Shown here: positions 6,601-11,338 of the stretch, in pieces
Numbering within the stretch: position 1 is the stretch's first letter
How the letters are laid out: every line of letters starts with the position of its first letter
Source: an uncultured Olsenella sp.
GTDB lineage: Bacteria; Actinomycetota; Coriobacteriia; Coriobacteriales; Atopobiaceae
Assembly (NCBI GenBank): GCA_937900605.1
Contig: CALCDK010000092.1
Location: 1-11,338, forward strand
Direction: 5' to 3'
DNA length: 11,338 nucleotides
Notes under the pieces: generated by a model
Told to the model about the DNA's origin: nothing
The model's database searches: none
Seen by the model: the letters and a program-made list of their open reading frames with translations, nothing else
Position numbers and translations under genes: made by a program

Positions 6601-7493
6601 GGGCGCACGAAGAGCGTGTAGTCGGCGCCGCCGCTGTTGCGGAAGGACATGGTGCCCTCGCCCGCGTTGACGTCCATGGGGTCCAGGACGCTCGCGATGA
6701 TGGTGTACTCGCCGCGGCGGAAGACCGGCGGCAGCTCCGTGGAGGCCGCCGCGTCGCTTCCGGCGGCTTCCGCGTCGCCGTCGCCCGCTGCCACGTCGCC
6801 GCCAGCGCCTGCCACGTCGCTGCCGCACGCTGCCACGTCGCTGTCAGCGTCTGCCACGTCGCCGACGGCCGCCGCGACGGTCCCGTCGTCGCGCAGCACG
6901 ACCGTGTCGCCCAGGCACAGCCCGGTCTCTTCCAGGAAGCGACGCGTCACGGCCACCTGGTCGTCGCGCGTGGGGAGGTGCCCCTCCAGGACGCGCGGGG
7001 CGTTGAGGCCGTCGCTCAGCGCGCGGACCTCGACCCTCTCGGCCGAGCCACCCGCGTCCACGTAGGCCGTCTCGCTCCAGCCGCCCTCGGCGCGCGAGAC
7101 GGCCTCGACGCCGGACAGCGCCGCGACGTCGGCGTCGTCGAGCCCCAGCGTGGACTGGACGCGCACGTCGAAGAGGCCCTGCTCGTCGAAGAACGCGTCC
7201 GCGGAGCGCCGCAGGTCGACGCAGGAGACCTTGAGGCCCACGAGCATCGTGATGCCCAGCGCGCAGATGGTCGCCAGCGCCGAGAAGCGCTTGAGCGTCC
7301 CACGCACGGTGCGCGCCACGTCCTTGGCGTACGCGCCCGCACCGGCCACGCCCCGGCGCCCGCCGCCGGCCGCATGCCCGGCGCGCCCCTCTCGCCCGCC
7401 GCCGGCCGCATGCCCGCCGCCGGCCGCACGCCCGCCGCCGGCCGCACGCCCGCTGCCGGCCACGTCCCCGTGACGTCCCGATGGCATCCGCAT
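3696..7493 (-). CDS. FtsX-like ABC transporter permease, 1265 aa, with long periplasmic coiled coil
   Basis: This is a large MacB/FtsX-type permease built from two FtsX units. A first membrane helix lies at about 70-90, after YAKDVARTVRGTLKRF. An extracytoplasmic region follows. An Ala/Gln/Asp-rich coiled coil with repeated AxxQLDxAR-type heptads spans about 340-670. A three-helix FtsX domain is at about 697-850 (SIEVIGTVLPLVFF... then EEERGLIGLYKALGYGRA). A second N-terminal-type helix near 851-890 follows KVTARNLTRYKKRL. The terminal FtsX domain is at about 1128-1258 (NTNISERERELATLKVLGFRPREVHGY). The ATG at 7493 begins 2 nt after the ATPase stop, so the two genes are translated together; an ATG two codons on is possible, and a GTG near 7349 would remove the repeat-rich N-terminus. 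Such systems use ATP to move lipids, peptides or toxins, or to control cell-wall enzymes; the substrate is unknown. Confidence 0.92.
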   Translation of the reverse strand: MRMPSGRHGDVAGSGRAAGGGRAAGGGHAAGGGREGRAGHAAGGGRRGVAGAGAYAKDVARTVRGTLKRFSALATICALGITMLVGLKVSCVDLRRSADAFFDEQGLFDVRVQSTLGLDDADVAALSGVEAVSRAEGGWSETAYVDAGGSAERVEVRALSDGLNAPRVLEGHLPTRDDQVAVTRRFLEETGLCLGDTVVLRDDGTVAAAVGDVADADSDVAACGSDVAGAGGDVAAGDGDAEAAGSDAAASTELPPVFRRGEYTIIASVLDPMDVNAGEGTMSFRNSGGADYTLFVRPSCVTEAARGSYTVAYLQVDGAAEPLCYSDDYRDAVDGVLAGVESLREGRESARGEGLRGDAHEQVDQAERDAQASLDEAQSQLDGARAQIDDGARALLDAHARLDAGQAQAEGALSQLAAALGCASDQVGATIAARRTDLEAARGQLSSARSRLEATGSMLGSLPYVRDVWPSAAWQRLVSATTPEEARAAADEVQAAVGPFSSQASASLGELADYLASDEFAQALERAQGAYDALPQAVRDRIERLVAEAPQPVRDVLRAVVSTSPAQAAAQVREMADMLSQLALLAPGMVQVVEGEAQVREGAARLDEAARALAAVDAAQAQVADGRARAEASGRQLDDARAAADDAQAQLERGREEAGAQIRDAREAADAIPDATWYVQDRTSLPSYASVESDTSSIEVIGTVLPLVFFVVAVLVSLTTMTRMVEEERGLIGLYKALGYGRARIAAKYVAYALAACLVGAIVGCLLGYVVLPLILSTIFSTMYALPRFLVTFEPLHALEASALFVVGIVGATALTCRRELAETPASLMRPKAPKAGARILVERVRPLWSRMSFLHKVTARNLTRYKKRLLMTVLGVAGCTALLVCGFGIRDTVLSLPDRQYGESGVVSYDLLAVAAPGELPAVEAELLCVGAESGGGDVAAVGNDAAAVGVRDAREVYVDSVTAEFGGRRESLQLLVVPDGTSLDGMLGLSRADGGAPVDLVAACGGDATAAGDEPAAGTVPGAVVTKSAEQVMGFSAGDELRLQDPTLATADVRVGDVCLSYLGNMAIMTQGAYERAFGRACEPNAVLALLDGDDAAQVDFAEGLSQDPRMLSVVSTAGLVRDFSSAFTLINTVVYVVIVMAAALAFTVVFTLSNTNISERERELATLKVLGFRPREVHGYINKETLILTGFGIAVGLPAGWLLTRSLTWVLKMPALYFDTVVSPMTYVVAALLALGFTLVVDVVTNRALDRVDMVGALKSAE
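4649..4681 (-). repeat. Two-unit copy of the 21-bp repeat in the second extracytoplasmic loop of the permease
   Basis: On the plus strand CTGCCGCGTCGT (4649-4660) and CTGCCACGTCGC (4670-4681) lie exactly 21 bp apart. The minus-strand product is DVAAVGN followed by DAAAVGV, the same heptapeptide pattern as the longer array at 6746-6862 in the other half of the same protein. Confidence 0.65.
6746..6862 (-). repeat. 21-bp tandem repeat, about six units, encoding D-[VA]-A heptapeptides
   Basis: The core CTGCCACGTCGC (plus strand) begins at 6788, 6809, 6830 and 6851, a perfect 21-bp period. Two diverged units precede it at 6746 and 6767. Read on the minus strand the units give DVADADS, DVAACGS, DVAGAGG, DVAAGDG, DAEAAGS and DAAASTE at residues about 212-253 of the permease. 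The period is a multiple of three, so copy number can change without breaking the frame. Confidence 0.85.
7359..7465 (-). repeat. 18-bp tandem repeat encoding RAAGGG/HAAGGG hexapeptides
   Basis: CCCGCCGCCGGCCGCAYG is repeated perfectly at 7395-7412, 7413-7430 and 7431-7448. A diverged unit follows at 7449, and another intact copy lies in register at 7359-7376, separated by one degenerate unit. The minus-strand product is RAAGGG, RAAGGG, HAAGGG, REGRAG, HAAGGG, RRGVAG at the extreme N-terminus of the permease. Confidence 0.88.
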
Positions 7494-7495
7494 GG

Positions 7496-8164
7496 CTACC
7501 ACTCGATCCTCTCGACCGGCGTCGGGTGCGCGTTGGCCTCCATCTGCACCACGCGGCCGCTCTGGAAGCGGACGAGGCGGTCGGCCATGGGGACCAGCGC
7601 GGCGTTGTGCGTCACGATGACCACGGTCAGGCCCGACTCGCGGCACGTGTCCTGCAGCAGGCGCAGGATCTGCTTGCCCGTCTGGTAGTCCAGCGCGCCA
7701 GTGGGCTCGTCGCACAGCAGCAGGCGCGGGTTCTTGGCCAGCGCGCGGGCGATTGAGACGCGCTGCTGCTCGCCGCCGGAGAGCCCAACGGCCGCCAGCG
7801 TCTGCGCCGCGTCCAGGGAGTCCGGGCAGATCTGGGCCGCCAGCTCGACGTTCTCGAGCGCGGTGAGGTTGGGCACCAGGTTGTAGAACTGGAACACGAA
7901 GCCAACGTCGGTGCGGCGGTACTCCACCAGCTCGCGCTCGTCGGCGTGGCTGATGTCGCGGCCGCCCACCACGACGCGACCGCTCGTGGGCGAGTCCATG
8001 CCGCCCAGGATGTTGAGGCAGGTGGTCTTCCCGGCGCCCGACGCGCCCAGGATGACGGCGAGCTCGCCCCTCTCGACCTCCAGGCTCGCGCCGTCGAGGG
8101 CGTTGACGCTCCCCGAGCCGGTCCCGAAGGGCCTCACCACGTCACTTAGCTCGATGTAGGCCAT
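7496..8164 (-). CDS. ABC transporter ATP-binding protein (LolD/MacB type) with a deletion before the signature motif
   Basis: This 222-residue protein is the cytoplasmic ATPase of the exporter whose permease follows 2 nt downstream. Motifs are Walker [10 protein letters not shown] (40-48), Q-loop Gln92 in [20 protein letters not shown] (typical of the LolD/MacB subfamily), signature LSGGEQQRV (128-136), Walker [13 protein letters not shown] (148-159) and H-loop His186 in IVTHN. The ATG at 8164 follows GGAGGAGGGG; a GTG five codons earlier lies inside that ribosome site and is less likely. Odd: relatives have about 11 residues (pattern GDRxDxxPxQL) between AAVGL and SGGEQ; here L128 of AAVGL runs straight into SGGEQ. 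All catalytic residues remain, so activity is uncertain rather than excluded. Confidence 0.93.
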   Translation of the reverse strand: MAYIELSDVVRPFGTGSGSVNALDGASLEVERGELAVILGASGAGKTTCLNILGGMDSPTSGRVVVGGRDISHADERELVEYRRTDVGFVFQFYNLVPNLTALENVELAAQICPDSLDAAQTLAAVGLSGGEQQRVSIARALAKNPRLLLCDEPTGALDYQTGKQILRLLQDTCRESGLTVVIVTHNAALVPMADRLVRFQSGRVVQMEANAHPTPVERIEW

Positions 8165-8180
8165 CGGCCCCTCCTCCACT

Positions 8181-8193
8181 CGACAGCGTGTCG
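8181..8193. promoter_or_regulatory. Palindrome 1 in the divergent region, probable TetR operator
   Basis: CGACA-GCG-TGTCG is a perfect 13-bp inverted repeat. It lies just downstream of the predicted start site of the ABC operon and just upstream of the TetR -10 box, so a bound regulator would cover both. Confidence 0.6.
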
Positions 8194-8195
8194 TC

Positions 8196-8201
8196 TAGAA
8201 T
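8196..8201 (+). promoter_or_regulatory. Putative -10 box for the TetR-DUF2974 operon
   Basis: TAGAAT matches five of six bases of the -10 consensus and sits directly after palindrome 1, 78 nt before the TetR start codon. No clear -35 is visible at the normal distance, which falls in the ATPase ribosome-binding site. Confidence 0.4.
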
Positions 8202-8203
8202 CG

Positions 8204-8231
8204 AGCATATCCGGCCCGGCGCACGAGTCGA
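8204..8231 (-). promoter_or_regulatory. Putative promoter of the ABC exporter operon
   Basis: On the minus strand TCGACT (8231-8226) and TATGCT (8209-8204) form a -35/-10 pair with a 16-bp spacer. The start site would fall near 8197, giving a leader of about 33 nt. The -35 overlaps palindrome 2, and palindrome 1 lies just after the start site, a clear arrangement for repression. Confidence 0.5.
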
Positions 8232-8243
8232 GACCCTCTCGAC
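8227..8243. promoter_or_regulatory. Palindrome 2 in the divergent region, probable TetR operator
   Basis: GTCGAGA-CCC-TCTCGAC is a perfect 7+3+7 inverted repeat overlapping the -35 of the ABC operon promoter. Confidence 0.6.
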
Positions 8244-8264
8244 ACGCGCCGCGCGACTGTCGAG
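8238..8264. promoter_or_regulatory. Palindrome 3: CTCGACA half-sites 13 bp apart
   Basis: CTCGACA (8238-8244) and TGTCGAG (8258-8264) are exact complements separated by 13 bp. The half-site shares CGACA with palindrome 1 and overlaps palindrome 2, so the region may hold a composite operator. It ends 14 nt before the TetR start codon, close to its ribosome-binding site. Confidence 0.5.
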
Positions 8265-8278
8265 CGAAGGGGGACGCC

Positions 8279-8932
8279 ATGCCGAGAAGGACCGACGCGA
8301 CGGAGCAGACGCGCGCCAACCTGCGCCAGGCGTTCTGGGAGCTGTACGCGCGCAAGCCCCTCGAGCGCATCAGCGTCCGCGAGATCACCGACCGCGCCGG
8401 CTACAACCGCGCGACCTTCTACCTGCACTACCACGACGTCTACGAGCTGCTGAACGAGATCGAGGACACCGTCCTGGGGTCCGTGGCGCGCCTCGTGGAG
8501 GAACGGCTCGTCACCGAGCCCACGCCGGACTTCTCGGCCCACATGGGAATAATCCTGGGCATGGCCAAGGGCTTCCGGCCGTACATGGAGGTCCTCCTCG
8601 ACGAGGGGGGCGACCCCTCCTTCGTCCGGCGGCTCAAGCAGGCCATCTGGCCGCTGGTCGAGCGCTTCGTAATGCCTCCCGCCGACGAGGCGGGCGGCGC
8701 GGAGCGCGACGTCATGCGGGAGTACTTCCTCTCGGGCCTGGTGGCCGCCGTGCGCGAGGGGATCTGCCGCGACGACCCGATGCCCGTCGACCGGCTCATC
8801 GACGTCATCGTCCGCGTGGCGCTGCCGTCGGCGAGAGGCGCGTCCGCCGCACCCGCGCCCGCGGAGCCGACGGCCGCAACGGCCCCGGCGGCCGCCACGA
8901 CCCACACCCCGACCCCCACGGAGGCACCGTGA
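8279..8932 (+). CDS. TetR/AcrR-family transcriptional regulator
   Basis: The 217-residue protein starts with a classic TetR DNA-binding domain. Residues 10-62 contain TRANLRQAFWELYARKPLERISV, then the helix-turn-helix REITDRAGYNRATFYLHYHDVYELL. The remaining all-helical part is the ligand/dimer domain, which is poorly conserved, so the inducer is unknown. The ATG at 8279 is preceded by AAGGGGGA about 6 nt upstream. Residues 184-217 are an odd low-complexity Ala/Pro/Thr tail with no obvious role. The gene is divergent from the ABC exporter, with several palindromes between them, and its stop codon overlaps the next start. The likely role is repression of both directions, relieved by a ligand; that is inference from arrangement. 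Confidence 0.93.
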   Translation: MPRRTDATEQTRANLRQAFWELYARKPLERISVREITDRAGYNRATFYLHYHDVYELLNEIEDTVLGSVARLVEERLVTEPTPDFSAHMGIILGMAKGFRPYMEVLLDEGGDPSFVRRLKQAIWPLVERFVMPPADEAGGAERDVMREYFLSGLVAAVREGICRDDPMPVDRLIDVIVRVALPSARGASAAPAPAEPTAATAPAAATTHTPTPTEAP

Positions 8933-10125
8933 ACCTCTTCGACTACCTCGACCACGAGCTCGCGAGCTTCGACGAGAAGCCCCTGAACCCCGTGGACTCC
9001 GCCATCCTCTCGCAGTTCTGCATGGTCCGCAGCGAGGGCGTCGCCCCCGAGGCGCGCTCGCGCCGGCGAGAGGGGCTTCTCGCCCGACCGCCGCTCGACC
9101 GCGCGGCCGACGCCTGGCACGCCCTGCGCGCCCGGCCCGCGCGCTTCTCGGACTACCTGCGCGCCGAGATCCTCGACGGCATGTTCTGCGGCCTGGTGCC
9201 CGAGCGCGTGCGCGAGCTGCTGAGCCGCCTGGTGGCCAGCCCGCGCTTCCGCGACCTCGAGGTGCGCGACTACGCCACGGTCTTCGACGAGGGCGCCCAC
9301 GTGCAGTTCAGCGCCACCTCGTTCGTCTGGCGCTCGCGCTGCGGGAGGGACTTCTCGTACGTGGGCTTCCGCGGCACCGACTCGTCTTTCGCCGGCTGGC
9401 GCGAGAACTTCGACATGGCCGTGCACCCGCCCGTGCCCGCGCAGGACATGGCCGTCGAGTACCTGGAGTCCGTCTCGCGCCACCTGCCCGGCACGCTCTA
9501 CGTGGGCGGCCACTCCAAGGGCGGCAACCTGGCCACCTACGCGGCGCTGCGCTGCGACGACGCCACCCGCGCCCGCGTCTCGCGCGTCTTCGACCACGAC
9601 GGCCCCGGCTTCAAGCCCGGCTTCGTCGACGACGCGGAGTTCGCCGCGCTCGACGGCCGCATCGAACGCACCGTGCCGCAGGAGTCCGTGGTCGGCATGC
9701 TCATGGAGACGCCCGCGCCCACGCGCGTGGTGGTCAGCGACGCCCACGGGGCCGACCAGCACAGCGTGTTCACCTGGCAGGTGGACGGCGACGACTTCCA
9801 GCTGGCCGACGGCCTGGCCGAATCGGCGCGCTTCGCCCACGACGTCATGGGCGAGTGGCTCGCGTCCTTCTCGCCGGACGAGGCCCGCGAGGTGATTGAC
9901 GCGACGTTCCGCGCCATCGAGGCGTCGGGCGCCAAGGACGCGGCCGAGGTGCTGCTGGGCGGCCCCAAGTCGCTCGCGCTGCTGGTCGAGGCCGCCAAGG
10001 TGATGGACGAGAGGGACCGCGAGGTCGTGATGCCCGCCCTGGGCAAGCTCGCCGGCATCGCCTCGTCGCGGGCCGCGCGCGGCGTGCTCGGGGCCCTCGC
10101 GCGCCCGCACCGCGACGGGGAGTGA
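8929..10125 (+). CDS. DUF2974 (Mbeg1-like) lipase-like alpha/beta-hydrolase protein
   Basis: This 398-residue protein has the DUF2974 layout: an N-terminal NLFDYLDHELASFDEKPLNPVDSAILSQFCM, then YVGFRGTDSSFAGWRENFDM (144-163), then the nucleophile elbow YVGGHSKGGNLATYAAL (191-207, Ser196). FDHDGPGF (221-228) and DQHSVFTW (276-283, His278) plausibly supply the acid and histidine of a Ser-Asp-His triad. There is no signal peptide or membrane helix, so it is probably cytoplasmic. The real substrate of the family is not known to me. The GTG start at 8929 overlaps the TetR stop (GTGA) and follows GGAGG by 4 nt, so the genes are translationally coupled and co-regulated. An upstream extension in frame would overlap TetR entirely and is rejected. 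Confidence 0.9.
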   Translation: MNLFDYLDHELASFDEKPLNPVDSAILSQFCMVRSEGVAPEARSRRREGLLARPPLDRAADAWHALRARPARFSDYLRAEILDGMFCGLVPERVRELLSRLVASPRFRDLEVRDYATVFDEGAHVQFSATSFVWRSRCGRDFSYVGFRGTDSSFAGWRENFDMAVHPPVPAQDMAVEYLESVSRHLPGTLYVGGHSKGGNLATYAALRCDDATRARVSRVFDHDGPGFKPGFVDDAEFAALDGRIERTVPQESVVGMLMETPAPTRVVVSDAHGADQHSVFTWQVDGDDFQLADGLAESARFAHDVMGEWLASFSPDEAREVIDATFRAIEASGAKDAAEVLLGGPKSLALLVEAAKVMDERDREVVMPALGKLAGIASSRAARGVLGALARPHRDGE

Positions 10126-10142
10126 CGCCGGGCCGACACGCG

Positions 10143-10162
10143 CGGCGCCGCGCCTGGCGCCG
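10143..10162. other. Small perfect hairpin between convergent genes
   Basis: CGGCGCC (10143-10149) and GGCGCCG (10156-10162) form a 7-bp stem with a 6-nt loop, 18 nt after the DUF2974 stop. It may assist the larger terminator that follows. Confidence 0.4.
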
Positions 10163-10172
10163 AGACGAACGA

Positions 10173-10205
10173 GCGGGGCCGGGCCCACGAGGGGTCCGGC
10201 CCCGC
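10173..10205. terminator. Bidirectional terminator between the DUF2974 gene and degV
   Basis: GCGGGGCCGGGCCC (10173-10186) and GGGTCCGGCCCCGC (10192-10205) form a 14-bp stem with one G-U pair and a 5-nt loop. It is followed by CTTCCC on the plus strand and by TCGTTCGTC on the minus strand, so it can serve both convergent operons. Confidence 0.75.
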
Positions 10206-10252
10206 CTTCCCTGGGAGGAGGCACTGGTCGGAGGGTTCGCGCCTCTCGCCGG

Positions 10253-11098
10253 CTAGGACTCGTGCGCGTAGAACGCCACGCCGATGGCGCCCGGGCCGGC
10301 GTGCGTGCCGATGGTTGCGCCGATGGTGTGGACGGGCAGCTGGCCGGGCTGGGCGTAGCCCTCCCAAAGGTCGCGGCTGTCCTCGAGGTACTTGCGCAGG
10401 AGCGCGTCGGAGTTGCCGGTGTGGCCCAGCGCCACCGGGCGCGAGAAGTCCACCGAGCCGCTCTTGGCGATCTCCTCGCGCAGCAGGTTGCGGGCGCTCT
10501 TGGACCCGCGCGCCTTGCCGAGCACGACGACCTGCCCGTCGCGGATCTCCAGCACCGGCTTGATCGAGAGGACCTGGCCCAGCGCCGCCGCGGCCTTGGG
10601 GATGCGCCCGCCGCGACGCAGGTACTCGAGGGTGTCGAGAAGCGCCAGCACGCGCACCGAGCCGCGCTCGGCCTCGAGGACCGCGACGATGTCGTCGGCC
10701 GACATGCCCGAGCGGGCCAGCCCCACGGCGCGCTCCACCTGGATCCTCTCGCCCACGCTGGCGCTGCCCGAGTCGAACACGCGGGCGCAGGAGTGGCCCG
10801 CCATGACGGCGCTCTGGTGGGTGCCGGACAGCCCCGAGGCCAGCGTCACGATGACGGCCTCGTCTCCGGCGGCCTCCGCGTCCTCGATGGCCCTTCCGAA
10901 GTCGTAGGGCGTGACCTGGCCGGTCGTGGGCAGCTCGTCCTGCTCGACGAGCATGTCGTAGAAGCGCGCGTGGGTGAGGTCCGCGCCGTCGCGGTAGGTC
11001 CTCTCGCCGAACGCGATCGAGAGGGGCAGGACGACGAGGCCGTCTCCGGACGCGGCCAGGATGTCGCTGCCGGAGTCGGTGATGATGCGAGTTGCCAT
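10253..11098 (-). CDS. DegV family (fatty-acid-binding, FakB-like) protein
   Basis: The 281-residue protein has the DegV length and two-domain pattern: RIITDSGSDI at the N-terminus, LPLSIAFGERTYRDG (24-38), SGLSGTHQSA (88-97), the interdomain LDTLEYLRRGGRI (154-166) with ALGQVLSIKPVLEIRDG (172-188), and the C-terminal IGTHAGPGAIGVAF (263-276, His266). DegV/FakB proteins bind a fatty acid and, in several Gram-positives, present it to the kinase FakA. No kinase gene is in the window. The start is firm: AGGAGG (11111-11106) 7 nt before ATG. One oddity is TTGQVTP (58-64) where most members have a TSQ motif. An upstream gene ends only 21 nt away on the same strand, so they are probably one operon. 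Confidence 0.95.
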   Translation of the reverse strand: MATRIITDSGSDILAASGDGLVVLPLSIAFGERTYRDGADLTHARFYDMLVEQDELPTTGQVTPYDFGRAIEDAEAAGDEAVIVTLASGLSGTHQSAVMAGHSCARVFDSGSASVGERIQVERAVGLARSGMSADDIVAVLEAERGSVRVLALLDTLEYLRRGGRIPKAAAALGQVLSIKPVLEIRDGQVVVLGKARGSKSARNLLREEIAKSGSVDFSRPVALGHTGNSDALLRKYLEDSRDLWEGYAQPGQLPVHTIGATIGTHAGPGAIGVAFYAHES

Positions 11099-11119
11099 GT
11101 GGGTTCCTCCTGGGTCGGT

Positions 11120-11338
11120 CTAGCGGGTCTGACCTGCGGCGGGTTCGTCCGCGTCGGGCGAGAGGGACGCGGCGGCGGGTGCGGGCGCGGCGGCGGGTGC
11201 TGCGGCGGCGTCGGCGGACGCGGGCGCGTCGCCCTTCTCGTCCGCGTCGATCCCGCGCAGGGTCTCGAGCACGAGCGCCATCGACTCGTACATCTGCTCG
11301 CGGCGCTCGCGGCCCAGGGCCTCGCCCGTCCGGTCGAG
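11120..11338 (-). CDS. C-terminal 72 residues of an unidentified protein upstream of degV
   Basis: The frame is open from the window edge to a TAG at 11122-11120, with GC-rich third positions throughout, so it is coding. The visible part begins LDRTGEALGRERREQMYESM and continues ALVLETLRGIDADEKGD, an amphipathic helical segment. It then turns into an Ala/Pro/Asp-rich low-complexity tail of about 35 residues (APASADAAAAPAAAP...). I do not recognise it. The helical end followed by a disordered tail would fit a small regulator such as MarR or TetR type, but nothing here proves that. The gene ends 21 nt before degV, within the degV ribosome-site spacing, so co-transcription is likely. Confidence 0.7.
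   Translation of the reverse strand, partial: LDRTGEALGRERREQMYESMALVLETLRGIDADEKGDAPASADAAAAPAAAPAPAAASLSPDADEPAAGQTR

Noticed and set aside
6746-6862. Regularly spaced repeats considered as a CRISPR array
   Set aside because: Units are 21 bp with no unique spacers, stay in frame inside a membrane protein, and no cas genes are present.
3648-7688. A 1346-codon open frame on the plus strand opposite the ABC permease
   Set aside because: It mirrors the permease frame, has a His/Arg/Gln/Val-rich composition with no domain, and arises because stop codons are rare in antisense of very GC-rich genes.
8188-8928. In-frame upstream extension of the DUF2974 gene
   Set aside because: It would overlap the whole TetR gene in another frame and gives an Arg/Gly-rich nonsense sequence; a ribosome site and the family N-terminus place the start at 8929.

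Overview
The window is very GC-rich DNA (about 70% by eye) with strong G/C preference at third codon positions, GTG starts and short intergenic gaps. Together with protein flavour (EngB, MntP, a DUF2974 lipase-like protein, a DegV protein, an FtsX-type ABC exporter) this suggests a high-GC actinobacterium, most plausibly a gut or oral member of the Coriobacteriia (Olsenella/Atopobiaceae-like). The taxonomic guess is inference. There are no rRNAs, tRNAs, insertion sequences, prophage genes or CRISPR arrays.

Layout, left to right. (1) The 3' part of an OPT-family oligopeptide or metal-chelate transporter (+, cut by the window edge), then a strong hairpin. (2) A stand-alone engB/ysxC ribosome-assembly GTPase (+) with its own -10 box and a strong terminator. 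(3) About 320 bp with no convincing gene, partly AT-richer, holding inverted repeats. (4) mntP, a Mn2+ efflux pump (-), whose leader carries all the hallmarks of a yybP-ykoY manganese riboswitch followed by a mutually exclusive intrinsic terminator and preceded by an extended -10 promoter. (5) A two-gene ABC exporter operon (-): a LolD/MacB-type ATPase and a 1265-residue FtsX-like permease with a long coiled-coil insert. (6) A divergent TetR regulator (+), overlapped by 4 bp by a DUF2974 alpha/beta-hydrolase-like gene (+). The 114-bp intergenic region between the ATPase and TetR genes contains several CTCGACA/TGTCGAG palindromes that look like TetR operators. (7) A bidirectional terminator, then degV (-) and the C-terminal end of an unidentified gene (-) just upstream of it.

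How the genes work together: the mntP leader is a complete self-contained Mn2+ sensor, so high Mn2+ should let transcription read through into the efflux gene. The TetR protein probably represses both its own operon (with DUF2974) and the divergent ABC exporter, making these four genes one envelope-stress or export unit.

Unusual points: a lesion of about 11 residues just before the ATPase signature motif; 21-bp and 18-bp in-frame tandem repeats inside the permease gene; and a heptamer, CGAGARG, that occurs 48 times by my count, evenly on both strands, roughly twelve times the rough base-composition expectation.
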